DNA from: Candidatus Cloacimonadota bacterium
GTDB taxonomy: Bacteria; Cloacimonadota; Cloacimonadia; Cloacimonadales; Cloacimonadaceae
Assembly: GCA_023230245.1 (NCBI GenBank)
Contig: JALNXT010000027.1
Coordinates: 1-9,801 of the forward strand
Length of the DNA: 9,801 nucleotides
Direction of reading: 5' to 3'
Shown: in pieces, positions 1-6,509 of the stretch
Position numbering within the stretch: position 1 is the first letter of the stretch
How the letters are laid out: every line of letters begins with the position of its first letter
Position numbers and translations under genes: made by a program
The notes under the pieces: generated by a model
Database searches by the model: none
Told to the model about the DNA's origin: nothing
The model's input: the letters and a program-made list of their open reading frames with translations, nothing else

Positions 1-921
1 GATTTTATGGCAGTACCTGCCGAGGAGTATATACAGTTGGATTTTCGTGAAGATTTAAAAAACAAGGGTGAGATTCACTATTACAGTGGAAAGGCAGAAC
101 TTACCTATCGAGGAGCCTTTGATGATGTAGACATGTGTATGATGGTGCATAATTTTCCCATTGCAGCAAATGGTTACAAGGTTGCCCCTATTAACAGCGG
201 AACAGGATTTATCGGTAAAAGAATCGATTTCATTGGAAAAGAAGCCCATGCAGGTGGTGCCCCATGGGATGGAATCAACGCACTAAATATGGCATCAATT
301 GCAATTAACAGTATGAACATTCAGAGGGAAACATTCAAAGATTCCGATAATGTTCGTCTTCACCAAATTATTACCAAGGGCGGAGATATTGTAAATGTCG
401 TTCCTAGTGATGTTCGTATGGAGACCTGTGTACGTGCCATGAATCTTCCTGCACTTAAGGATGCAAATAATAAAATTAACCGGTGTGTAGAAGGTGCAGC
501 AATTGCAATGGGCGGACATGCTAAAATTTCTGACAGTCCCGGTCAAATGCCATTGAACTCCGACAAAAACATGGCCCAAATATTCGAGAACAATGCTAAG
601 CTGTTTTATAAACCCCAGGAGATTTTACCCTTTTTAAATTCTACTGCTTCATTTGATATGGGTGACCTGTCATTATTTATGCCGGTACTTCACGGAATAA
701 CCTCCGGTATTGAAGGTGGACTGCATTCAAGAGATTACCGTATAATCAATGAAGAAGATGCCTATATAACACCAGTTAAAATAATGGCTTGTACCATCGT
801 TGACCTGCTATATAATGGTGCGAAAGAAGCAAATCGCATTAAGTCGGACTTTAGACCAGTTATGTCCAAGGAAGAATACCTTAAATACCTAAAAGAAACC
901 GAGAGAGTTATTGCTTATTAA
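1..921 (+). CDS. M20-family amidohydrolase/metallopeptidase, 5'-truncated by window edge
   Basis: This is the C-terminal part of a zinc-dependent M20 hydrolase of the amidohydrolase/AbgB-like type, which cleaves amide bonds of N-acyl amino acids or short peptides in the cytoplasm; the substrate cannot be told. The frame is open from base 1, so the ATG at 7 is internal: it falls just before a VPAEEY motif, where M20 enzymes carry the catalytic and metal-binding Glu pair. The first metal ligands lie outside the window. Further in, EAHAGGAPWDGINA (about residues 80-93 of the visible part) marks the dimerisation domain, GDIVNVVPSDVRMET is the usual strand following it, and GLHSRDY near the C-terminus carries the last His ligand. 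The gene is AT-rich and opposite in strand to all other genes here, so it is probably resident chromosome. Family is confident, specificity is not. Confidence 0.88.
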   Translation, partial: DFMAVPAEEYIQLDFREDLKNKGEIHYYSGKAELTYRGAFDDVDMCMMVHNFPIAANGYKVAPINSGTGFIGKRIDFIGKEAHAGGAPWDGINALNMASIAINSMNIQRETFKDSDNVRLHQIITKGGDIVNVVPSDVRMETCVRAMNLPALKDANNKINRCVEGAAIAMGGHAKISDSPGQMPLNSDKNMAQIFENNAKLFYKPQEILPFLNSTASFDMGDLSLFMPVLHGITSGIEGGLHSRDYRIINEEDAYITPVKIMACTIVDLLYNGAKEANRIKSDFRPVMSKEEYLKYLKETERVIAY

Positions 922-960
922 ATGATATCAGGTACTTAACTTGCTTAAGAAAATTTATAA

Positions 961-1004
961 ACCCGGGCTGATGCTATCTTTTGATGGAGTCAGTCCGGGT
1001 TTTG
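961..1004 (+). terminator. Rho-independent terminator of the M20 gene
   Basis: ACCCGGGCTGA (961-971) pairs with TCAGTCCGGGT (990-1000) with one G-T wobble, and the second arm runs into a short T tract. It lies 39 bases after the M20 stop codon. It is the natural end of the left-hand chromosomal transcript. Confidence 0.8.
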
Positions 1005-1023
1005 TTAAATAAGTATAAATAAA

Positions 1024-1049
1024 AACTCCAAAGTTTTAACTTTGGAGTT
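1024..1049 (-). terminator. Hairpin terminator for the minus-strand operon
   Basis: AACTCCAAAG (1024-1033) and CTTTGGAGTT (1040-1049) form a perfect 10-bp stem with a 6-base loop. Read on the minus strand the stem is followed by TTTATTTATA, giving a T-rich tail; on the plus strand the tail is A-rich. It therefore fits best as a terminator for transcription arriving from the element side, and it separates the two convergent transcription units. Confidence 0.65.
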
Positions 1050-1271
1050 AAATATTCATTATGTGAAAACCGTGGAAAAAAAATTTCTCGAACCCCCCGT
1101 AAAAAATGGCGATCCGTTAAAAAATCAAGCAGCAGTTTTACCTCTGAGGATAAAACTGTAGACCCTAATAAAGACTTTTAATATTATATCAGGAAAATCT
1201 AATATAAGCAACTCACGGCCTTATCCAAAATTATTGGTAGTTGTTCAGCAGTTATGCCGAAGGAGAACCTG
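1050..1271. other. AT-rich non-coding spacer, probable chromosome/element transition
   Basis: No supported gene lies here. It holds A-runs, a C-run (AACCCCCC at 1091-1098) and a stem made of CAGTTTTA (1133-1140) and TAAAACTG (1151-1158), which can be extended inward by CCTC/GAGG with one bulged base. G+C rises clearly to the right of it. The left edge of the transferred DNA probably lies here or slightly further right, but no direct or inverted terminal repeat could be paired inside the window. Confidence 0.4.
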
Positions 1272-1300
1272 TTGACATTTTTTTGCAAACTATATATGCT
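1272..1300 (+). promoter_or_regulatory. Sigma-70-like promoter facing into the element
   Basis: A perfect -35 box TTGACA (1272-1277) is followed after 17 bases by TATGCT (1295-1300), four of six matches to TATAAT. The start point would be near 1305-1308. No supported plus-strand protein gene follows; instead a possible structured RNA with a terminator does. Confidence 0.5.
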
Positions 1301-1304
1301 TGTG

Positions 1305-1438
1305 GTGTCGAATGCAGAGAGGCGCTTTGTATTCGGTGAGCCTCGATCCTGGCTCTGCGGATTATAATAATGTGCAAAGACACAAGTTGTTCCGGCGCAA
1401 AACTGCCCTCGTCAATTCGGCGGGGGTGTTTTGTTTTA
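1305..1438 (+). ncRNA. Candidate structured small RNA, about 130 nt
   Basis: Downstream of the promoter, complementary segments nest as in a folded RNA. GTGTC (1305-1309) pairs with GACAC (1379-1383); GCAGAG (1314-1319) with CTCTGC (1353-1358); and AGGC (1320-1323) with GCCT (1340-1343). GAGCC (1338-1342) can instead pair with GGCTC (1351-1355), an exclusive alternative. A terminator-like hairpin then follows at 1399-1432. The RNA would be antisense to the last 25 or so codons of the minus-strand DUF1016-type gene. I do not recognise the family. It could be a stand-alone small RNA, an antisense regulator or a leader. The pairings are seen directly; transcription is inferred. Confidence 0.4.
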
Positions 1439-2261
1439 TTGCGCTTATAAAAAGCTCCCAGAGATTTTCCATTCGAGGTCGCATACCGGGCGGAAAGTTT
1501 TGCGGTGGTTTCAGCTTCTCAAACCACAATACACGAGGTGAAGGATCAGGTGAATGGTGATTGATGAAACTGAGCGGAGGCGGATCGTCATCTGCTTTGC
1601 GTTTAGCCTGCCGGTTGCACCCTCTCCATGGGGAGACCGCGGTAGATAAGCTGCCCGTTCTGCTGGGCATATCAACTCCTTGGCGGAGCGGTTCACACGC
1701 TGGCACAAACGGCGCACACGCCGTTTCAACGGTTGCTGTAGTGTCTACGCCCGTATTGGACGATATATCGCTTACAGGGGTAATATCGGGTTCAGTGTTT
1801 TCAGCAGGACTTTCTTCATTATATAAAATATCAAAGGCATTTTCCTGAATGGCTTTCATGAGGGCCAGCTTGGAAAGATTCTGTGCTGCCGCAAGGTCAA
1901 TATAAAAAGAGCGCTGCTCATCGCTTTCGCAGCACTCCAGTATAACGGCGTTTTGCGTCCAGCTCAGAGACTGCGCTTTTTCCATGAGAGCCGGTTCGTT
2001 TGCGTAGGTGCGGTAAAAGTCACGCATCCTGCGGAGATTGCGAAGGGAGAAGCCTTTCAGCAATGGGAACCGGATGGCGAGGGTTTCGGCCAAGTGAGCG
2101 ACAAAGGCTTTTTCCCCCTGGCGGCAGATGCATCGGCCGATCAGGGTATAAAGCTCCATCAGAGATTGGTTGGATGGCTTGTCATAGCTTTCGTAGCAAG
2201 CGATTATGGCAGATGCGATCTGTTCCATATAGAGGGGACTATCATTTTTCAGTGATTTCAT
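1362..2261 (-). CDS. DUF1016/YhcG N-terminal-domain protein with divergent C-terminus
   Basis: The first 145 or so residues match the helical N-terminal domain of DUF1016 (YhcG-type) proteins: the block FSLRNLRRMRDFYRTY (about residues 71-86) and the following LSWTQNAVILE are characteristic. In full-length relatives this domain precedes a PD-(D/E)XK nuclease. Here the nuclease is missing: residues 150-225 are a Thr/Ala/Pro-rich linker and the last 75 or so are basic and show no known fold. The DNA-binding role of the N-domain is inferred from the family. The start has a good Shine-Dalgarno (AAGGAGA, 6 bases from ATG). It is the last gene of the minus-strand series, 83 bases after the 192-aa gene. 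Its 3' end overlaps the candidate antisense RNA, so the C-terminal part may partly reflect RNA constraint rather than protein function. Confidence 0.7.
   Translation of the reverse strand: MKSLKNDSPLYMEQIASAIIACYESYDKPSNQSLMELYTLIGRCICRQGEKAFVAHLAETLAIRFPLLKGFSLRNLRRMRDFYRTYANEPALMEKAQSLSWTQNAVILECCESDEQRSFYIDLAAAQNLSKLALMKAIQENAFDILYNEESPAENTEPDITPVSDISSNTGVDTTATVETACAPFVPACEPLRQGVDMPSRTGSLSTAVSPWRGCNRQAKRKADDDPPPLSFINHHSPDPSPRVLWFEKLKPPQNFPPGMRPRMENLWELFISAIKQNTPAELTRAVLRRNNLCLCTLL
1399..1440 (+). terminator. Terminator-like hairpin on the plus strand
   Basis: AAAAC (1399-1403) pairs with GTTTT (1428-1432), and CCCTCG (1406-1411) with CGGGGG (1421-1426), allowing one G-T pair and a small internal bulge. 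The loop is 9 bases and the following sequence is T-rich (GTTTTATT, 1433-1440). The T-rich side is on the plus strand, so it would end a transcript from the promoter at 1272-1300. Confidence 0.5.
1707..1726. repeat. Perfect 8-bp inverted repeat inside the linker region
   Basis: AAACGGCG (1707-1714) and CGCCGTTT (1719-1726) are separated by CACA. The hairpin lies in the low-complexity linker of the DUF1016-type gene, where protein constraint is probably weak. There is no T-tract after it on either strand, so it is not a terminator. Confidence 0.5.
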
Positions 2262-2344
2262 GGGCTTCTCCTTTCCGGCTCGTTGTAAGCCTGTTTTTAT
2301 GTACCCGACAGAATCAGCTCTGCCGGTGATATTTTAAGAGGGTA

Positions 2345-2923
2345 TCAGTAGCTTTGCTCCATTTCAAAGCCGCAGTCCTGCTCCTGGGCATCTTCGACAA
2401 AGGTGATGTTGACATATTCTCCGATGATGCAAAGCGCGTTGTCATAGCTGCCGCTGGCGGTGATCCGCTCCCGCATTTCTTTTGCCTGATCCCCAAGTCC
2501 GTTTTCCTTCAATGTTCGGGTGGCGATGCCCATCAGATTGAAAATATTGCCGTCCTGCCCGATGAGGGCGCAATCGGGTTTTTCCTTTTGAACAGGCGGC
2601 CCGTTCATATCGACACCCAGCCGGTTGGGGAGATAATCACTCAGCCAGGTGCCGCCAAAGGTTGCATGGCTCTGCAGCCGCCACATGGCGAGCTTTCCTA
2701 TGTCCAGATCCATATTTTCCATTGACAACAGCAGATTGGTACAGCCGTTATGCTCAAAGACGGAAACATCTTTGAACGTATCGCCGTTTTGCAGGATGCC
2801 CTCCTGAGTCAGCAGTTCATTGATGCCCTTTACCCATTCCGAGAGGTCACCGCCACAGCCCTGGATAACAAGCCCCTCACGGTCTGTCATGGTACGGAGT
2901 TCGTCTGTTGTAATATGCTTCAT
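2345..2923 (-). CDS. Conserved-type hypothetical protein, 192 aa
   Basis: I do not recognise a named domain. The protein is soluble, acidic and without signal peptide or membrane segment. A central stretch around residues 117-170 (DCALIGQDGNIFNLMGIATRT, then a helix, then SGSYDNALCIIGEYV) looks like a compact alpha/beta unit and resembles proteins I associate with accessory regions of Clostridia elements; this resemblance is recollection, not a search. The start at 2923 is supported by GGAGG six bases upstream. It lies 58 bases after the 187-aa gene and is followed by the DUF1016-type gene. An internal CGG-DLSEWVKGINELL segment near the N-terminus suggests an amphipathic helix. Function unknown; the gene itself is well supported by its Shine-Dalgarno and context. 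Confidence 0.75.
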   Translation of the reverse strand: MKHITTDELRTMTDREGLVIQGCGGDLSEWVKGINELLTQEGILQNGDTFKDVSVFEHNGCTNLLLSMENMDLDIGKLAMWRLQSHATFGGTWLSDYLPNRLGVDMNGPPVQKEKPDCALIGQDGNIFNLMGIATRTLKENGLGDQAKEMRERITASGSYDNALCIIGEYVNITFVEDAQEQDCGFEMEQSY

Positions 2924-2981
2924 ATCGTTCCTCCATTCGTTTCCTGTAGTTTGAAAAGTTATAAGTGGGAGTAATGCGGGA

Positions 2982-3545
2982 CTAATTCATAGCCGGACCG
3001 TTTTGCTGATTTGAATTGGGATCATCCGCCTGCTGGCCGTCCTTTTCCATTTCCGGCTGTTCCGGAGAGCAATGGTTCAGAAGATCCTGCACCCTCCACG
3101 GGACATTGTCGAAATCCACATGAATATCCCCCTCGACAGGGACGGTGTACCAGTATTCGTAAGGAATATATACGGTTGACAGGTACTTGGACTCTGCGGC
3201 CGAGATATGTTCGCCTCCTTGTTCAATGACGCCCTTGGGCGTCAAAAAGAAGGTTCCCCAATGCTCGCCGGAGGACTCCAGATCAAGGGTTACGATGCCC
3301 AACCCGATATGGCCGGTGCTGCGGCCTCGAATGACAGCGGGAAGATCAACGATTTCATAGGTGTAGTCGTCGAAATATTCCGTGCCGTATACGTCAATGC
3401 AAAGGTCATGCATCCGTTTCAGTATCTCTTTGGCATAGCTGAAATCATCCGAATTGCAGGAGTGGTCCAGCTTTGCGAACTCCACTGTCGGAAGCATAGC
3501 GTTCAGGCGGTCTATATAGACCGCCCGCAAATCTTTTTCTTCCAT
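2982..3545 (-). CDS. Hypothetical protein, 187 aa, acidic with Asn/Gln-rich tail
   Basis: No family recognised. Residues 1-60 are helical (Leu- and Asp-rich, including YAKEILKRMHDLCIDVYG); residues 60-145 look like a beta-rich globular core with many aromatics (EHWGTFFLTPKGV, VYIPYEYWYTVPVEGD). The last 25 or so residues, from EMEKDGQQADDPNSN on, are low-complexity and probably disordered. No signal peptide or transmembrane segment is seen. It starts 12 bases after the DUF4314 gene with a GAGGGTG Shine-Dalgarno, so it is very likely co-translated with it. It ends in TAG, which shows amber is a normal stop in this element. Function unknown. Confidence 0.72.
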   Translation of the reverse strand: MEEKDLRAVYIDRLNAMLPTVEFAKLDHSCNSDDFSYAKEILKRMHDLCIDVYGTEYFDDYTYEIVDLPAVIRGRSTGHIGLGIVTLDLESSGEHWGTFFLTPKGVIEQGGEHISAAESKYLSTVYIPYEYWYTVPVEGDIHVDFDNVPWRVQDLLNHCSPEQPEMEKDGQQADDPNSNQQNGPAMN

Positions 3546-3557
3546 TCTATTTCACCC

Positions 3558-3839
3558 TCATTCCATTTTCATGCCGAACTGCTCGGATTCACTTTCCTGC
3601 AGTTCGGTTTGTTCCGGGCGCGAGATCACGGAAAAGCTGTCCTCGCCTGGAATGACGCCGAGAGTGCGCCCATTGTCAAATGTACAGTGAAGCGTTCCAA
3701 TGTCATCCACAACATTCACCGTTCCCTCCGTACCGGGCAGAATGGGGGCATAGGGGTCATCCATTCCAATCAAACGGATGCGGGTTCCCTGCGGGTATTG
3801 CTCCTTGATACGTTGTACCTGCTTGTGGTCCATAAACAT
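3558..3839 (-). CDS. DUF4314 domain protein, 93 aa
   Basis: The segment GTRIRLIGMDDPYAPILPG with the following TEGTVNVVDDIGTLHCTFDNGRTLGVIPGEDSF (about residues 18-71) is the signature of DUF4314, a small beta-barrel-like domain found in mobile elements of Firmicutes; no biochemical role is established that I know of. It fills nearly the whole protein, leaving a Glu/Ser-rich tail of about 20 residues. The ATG at 3839 is preferred to the GTG one codon upstream (3842), because GGAGG at 3847-3851 then sits 7 bases away. The gene follows the 85-aa gene by 14 bases and precedes the 187-aa gene by 12, so the three form a tight cassette. Confidence 0.85.
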   Translation of the reverse strand: MFMDHKQVQRIKEQYPQGTRIRLIGMDDPYAPILPGTEGTVNVVDDIGTLHCTFDNGRTLGVIPGEDSFSVISRPEQTELQESESEQFGMKME

Positions 3840-3853
3840 CACGATTCCTCCTA

Positions 3854-4111
3854 TCAGGCCATCTCATGGCCCTGTTTTGATTGGCTGCCGTCCGCAGCCT
3901 TGATAGCCTCATATTCGGCTATCAGCTTTTCAGGCTCTTTGTATTCATGGGTGAACACGGGTCGGCCCAGCACTTTCTCCACCGCTTCCTGATAAAGCTC
4001 CAGAGGCATGCAAAGCCGATCTTCATATAATTGAAACTCCACAATTTCCTGTGGGGATTTCCCCTCGTACCAGAGGCTTTCAGTCTTGGCAATCGCCTCT
4101 CTCGGCGTCAT
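3854..4111 (-). CDS. Small conserved-type hypothetical protein, 85 aa
   Basis: A short helical protein with no named domain I can assign. MTPREAIAKTESLWYEGKSPQEIVEFQLYE has an amphipathic helical pattern, and a second block, MPLELYQEAVEKVLGRPVFTHEY, precedes a Lys/Glu-rich C-terminal helix. Three starts are possible in frame: 4162, inside the phosphoesterase gene; 4138, whose ATG overlaps the TGA of that gene; and 4111. The last is chosen because a strong GGAGG at 4120-4124 stands 8 bases from it. The 4138 start would allow coupling to the phosphoesterase and adds nine residues, so it remains an alternative. It is followed 14 bases on by the DUF4314 gene. Function unknown. Confidence 0.7.
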   Translation of the reverse strand: MTPREAIAKTESLWYEGKSPQEIVEFQLYEDRLCMPLELYQEAVEKVLGRPVFTHEYKEPEKLIAEYEAIKAADGSQSKQGHEMA

Positions 4112-4134
4112 ACTCTTTTCCTCCATATGTTTCC

Positions 4135-4875
4135 TCATTGTATTTCCACCATCTGCTCCCATTGCAGAATGAATCGTCCCTCAATAGTGCGGTTGTCATG
4201 GTGGTGCCCGAAAAACCAATAGTCGAAGCTGCACCGGCGTTTGACCGTTTCCAAGAAGCCGGTCAGACGGTCCGGCTTGTAGGGATGGCATACCTGTGCC
4301 GCAATGCTGTCGGGAGCGCAGTGGGTCAGGATGCAGTCCACATGCCAGCCGGCGTTCTCCAGATTCTTCAGGGCCGTTTCGTATTCCTCATCGCAGGGCA
4401 GTTCCTCTTTCCACCATGAAATATGGTTGATACGGTACAGCGCTTTGTGTCTGTCCAGTACCTGCTTGCGATACAGGAAGTCGGGATCGTCCGTCTTTAG
4501 TATGCCTGCGCTGATATCGTGGGAGACAGCGCCGCCCATTGTAAAAAAGGTCATCCCGCCGATCTCAAAGACCTGCCCGCGCATCAAGTGCAGGATATGC
4601 TCCCGCACCTGATAGACATCGCCGCCCTTCCATTTCATGGTCGGAAAACGGTTCAGCAGGTCAAAGTTTTCGTGGTTGCCGTCTATAAACAGCGTGGTGA
4701 ACGGCTGATTGTTCAGCCAGTCCAGATCCCGGTTCGATTGGGGTGTTTCATCCCATATCCCAAAATCGCCGCAGACAATAATATAGTCATCCCGGCACAG
4801 GCTCTACCCTGCGGGAAAGTATTCCTTTTCAAATCTGCGGAAATTACCGTGGGTGTCTCCTGTAATATAAATCAT
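4135..4875 (-). pseudogene. Calcineurin-like metallophosphoesterase with in-frame amber codon 24
   Basis: Read through, this frame encodes 246 residues with every motif of the binuclear-metal phosphoesterase fold: GDTHG (6-10), GDFG (36-39), GNHE (66-69), LTHCAP (183-188) and GHHH (223-226). The ATG at 4875 has GGAGG 8 bases upstream and lies 14 bases after the third recombinase stop. A single TAG at 4804-4806 (codon 24) interrupts it between the first and second metal motifs; no frame change is needed. One transition from CAG (Gln) would create it. The longest uninterrupted piece, starting at Met80, lacks three metal-binding motifs and should be inactive. TAG ends other genes here, so recoding is unlikely. 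It could be a recent nonsense mutation or a sequence error. The substrate of the intact enzyme is unknown. Confidence 0.85.
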
Positions 4876-4889
4876 GGTCGGTTCCTCCG

Positions 4890-6509
4890 TTACATGATCT
4901 GCTCGATTTCCGTTCCATCCTTGAAACGGATAAGCAGTTTATCTTCACCCAGCACTTTGATGGCGCCGATGAGCTGCCGCACCGTCAGCTCGTCAAAGCA
5001 GGTGATTCCAGTGTCCACTTTGTCCAGCTCAGCGGCGATCTGCTCGGCTCGTTTATCTGCCTGTGCGATGCCCTGCTGGTTTTTTTCCAGCTCGTTGCGT
5101 TTTGATACCAGTGCGGAAAACTCCATGCTGACTTCATTCAAGTCCTCATCGTATTGGGTGGAGTTTGCGCCCACAGACGCTGCGAATTGGAGGAGCTCAT
5201 ATTGCCGTGCCCGCAGCTCCGACAGTCTGCTGTCGATGGCTGCGATGCTTGTTTCTCCGCTGTTCCCTGAAAGGGCGGACAGGATGCTGTCCTGCAGCAG
5301 AGATTTCATGGTTTTCAGGCTGAACATTTCGTTCATGGCAGAGACCACGGCGGTGTGGATTCGCCCTTCTTCCAGCGTAGGGGAATCCTTGCAGAACTTT
5401 TTGCCGTTCTCCAGCCGGTTGATGCACCGCCAGACGATTTTCTTGCCCTCCGGCCTCGTCCATGTGACACGGCGGTAGGGGCTTCCGCAGTTCCCGCAGG
5501 ATAAAAGTTCGGTCAGCACATACTTGCCGCTGTACTTGGCAAGCTCGGTTTTAGCGTTTGCGCTGACCTTTCTCAGGCTGGAACGGCGGGCCATTTCCTC
5601 CTGCACCCGCTGGAAGGTCAGCTTGTCGATGATGGCGGGATGGCAGTTCTCGACATAATATTGGGGAAGCTCTCCGTTGTTCTTCTTTGACTGGCGGGTG
5701 AAGAGGTCAGCGATGAAGGTTTTTTGTAGCAGGGCGTCCCCGATGTATTTTTCGTTTTTAAGCATGCCGCGGATGACGCCGTCATTCCATTTCTCCTTGC
5801 CCCGCACCGTTTTGATGCCGTCCGCCTCAAGGTCAGCGATGATTTTAGCGACGCTGTGCCCGACCAGATATCGGGAGAAAACCCTGCGGACGATTTCCGC
5901 TTCCTCCGGGTCAATTTCCGGCAGATCGTCCTCGCCCTTGCGGTAGCCGAGGAATCCCGCATAGTGGTAGTAGACCTTGCCGTCCTTGAAGTTCTTGCGG
6001 TGACCCCAGCGGATATTGCCGCTCATGGATTCGCTCTCGGCTTGAGCCTGGCTCATCATGAAAGTGAGGATCATCTCATTGTCCATGTAGAGGGTGTTGA
6101 CATTCTCCTTTTCAAAGAAAACCCCAACGCCCATTCGCTTGAGCTTGCGGACATAGTCGAGGCCGTCCAGCGTATTCCGGCAGAACCGGGATACCGATTT
6201 GGTGATGACCAGATCCACCTTGCCTTTTTCACAGGCTTTGATCATCCGCAGGAAATCCTTGCGCTTTTTGGTGGAGGTGGCGGTTTTGCCCTCGTCCGCG
6301 AACATATCCACCATGGTCCATTCGGGCTGGGCGGCGATTCTTTCCGTGTAGTATTCAATCTGCGCCTGATAGCTGTCGAGCTGTTCCTCGGAGTTGGTGG
6401 AAACCCGGCAGTAAGGCGCCACACGCAGGGCTTTTTTGCGGATATCCTTTTGGGCGTATATCGGATCGGCAGGGATAAGCGTTACTTTCCTTGTTGCTGT
6501 CGCAGGCAT
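4890..6509 (-). CDS. Large serine recombinase, 539 aa (third of the tandem)
   Basis: Complete large serine recombinase, which cuts and rejoins DNA at attachment sites through a phosphoserine link. The resolvase-type catalytic domain spans about 28-175: the nucleophile is S37 in YCRVS, with R35 nearby and R108/R111 in SVSRFCR. The recombinase domain follows (about 185-310, with GFLGYRKGE and the WNDGVIRGMLKNEKYIGD DNA-binding segment). Then come a zinc ribbon with C338, C341, C362 and C373, a Glu/Lys-rich coiled coil (about 405-490) and a short C-terminal strand segment. Length is normal for the family. The ATG at 6509 has GGAAAGGAGA with 8-base spacing and lies inside the 3' end of the middle recombinase gene (28-base overlap), so expression is probably coupled. 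It is clearly divergent from the first recombinase and not a recent copy. Confidence 0.95.
   Translation of the reverse strand: MPATATRKVTLIPADPIYAQKDIRKKALRVAPYCRVSTNSEEQLDSYQAQIEYYTERIAAQPEWTMVDMFADEGKTATSTKKRKDFLRMIKACEKGKVDLVITKSVSRFCRNTLDGLDYVRKLKRMGVGVFFEKENVNTLYMDNEMILTFMMSQAQAESESMSGNIRWGHRKNFKDGKVYYHYAGFLGYRKGEDDLPEIDPEEAEIVRRVFSRYLVGHSVAKIIADLEADGIKTVRGKEKWNDGVIRGMLKNEKYIGDALLQKTFIADLFTRQSKKNNGELPQYYVENCHPAIIDKLTFQRVQEEMARRSSLRKVSANAKTELAKYSGKYVLTELLSCGNCGSPYRRVTWTRPEGKKIVWRCINRLENGKKFCKDSPTLEEGRIHTAVVSAMNEMFSLKTMKSLLQDSILSALSGNSGETSIAAIDSRLSELRARQYELLQFAASVGANSTQYDEDLNEVSMEFSALVSKRNELEKNQQGIAQADKRAEQIAAELDKVDTGITCFDELTVRQLIGAIKVLGEDKLLIRFKDGTEIEQIM

Noticed and set aside
1086..1100. 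CTCGAACCCCCC resembling the T-arm end of a tRNA, a common integration target
   Set aside because: No acceptor, anticodon or D-arm pairing could be found around it.
1254..1367. Plus-strand 37-codon frame starting MPKENLLTFF, with an AAGGAG before an internal TTG
   Set aside because: It runs through the promoter boxes and the paired segments of the candidate RNA, has no family likeness and no ribosome site before its ATG.
1300..1560. 86-codon plus-strand ORF over the candidate RNA and the 3' end of the DUF1016-type gene
   Set aside because: No Shine-Dalgarno at its start, composition unlike a folded protein, and it runs across the terminator-like hairpin; better explained as antisense shadow.
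2305..2326. Hairpin between the 192-aa gene and the DUF1016-type gene as an internal terminator
   Set aside because: CCGACAGA/TCTGCCGG pairs imperfectly and no T-tract follows on the minus strand.
3207..3992. 261-codon plus-strand ORF
   Set aside because: Antisense to three minus-strand genes with good Shine-Dalgarno sequences, one of them a recognisable DUF4314 protein.
4804..4806. Amber codon read as pyrrolysine or another amino acid throughout the element
   Set aside because: TAG is the normal stop of the 526-aa recombinase (7377-7379) and the 187-aa gene (2982-2984), so general reassignment is unlikely.
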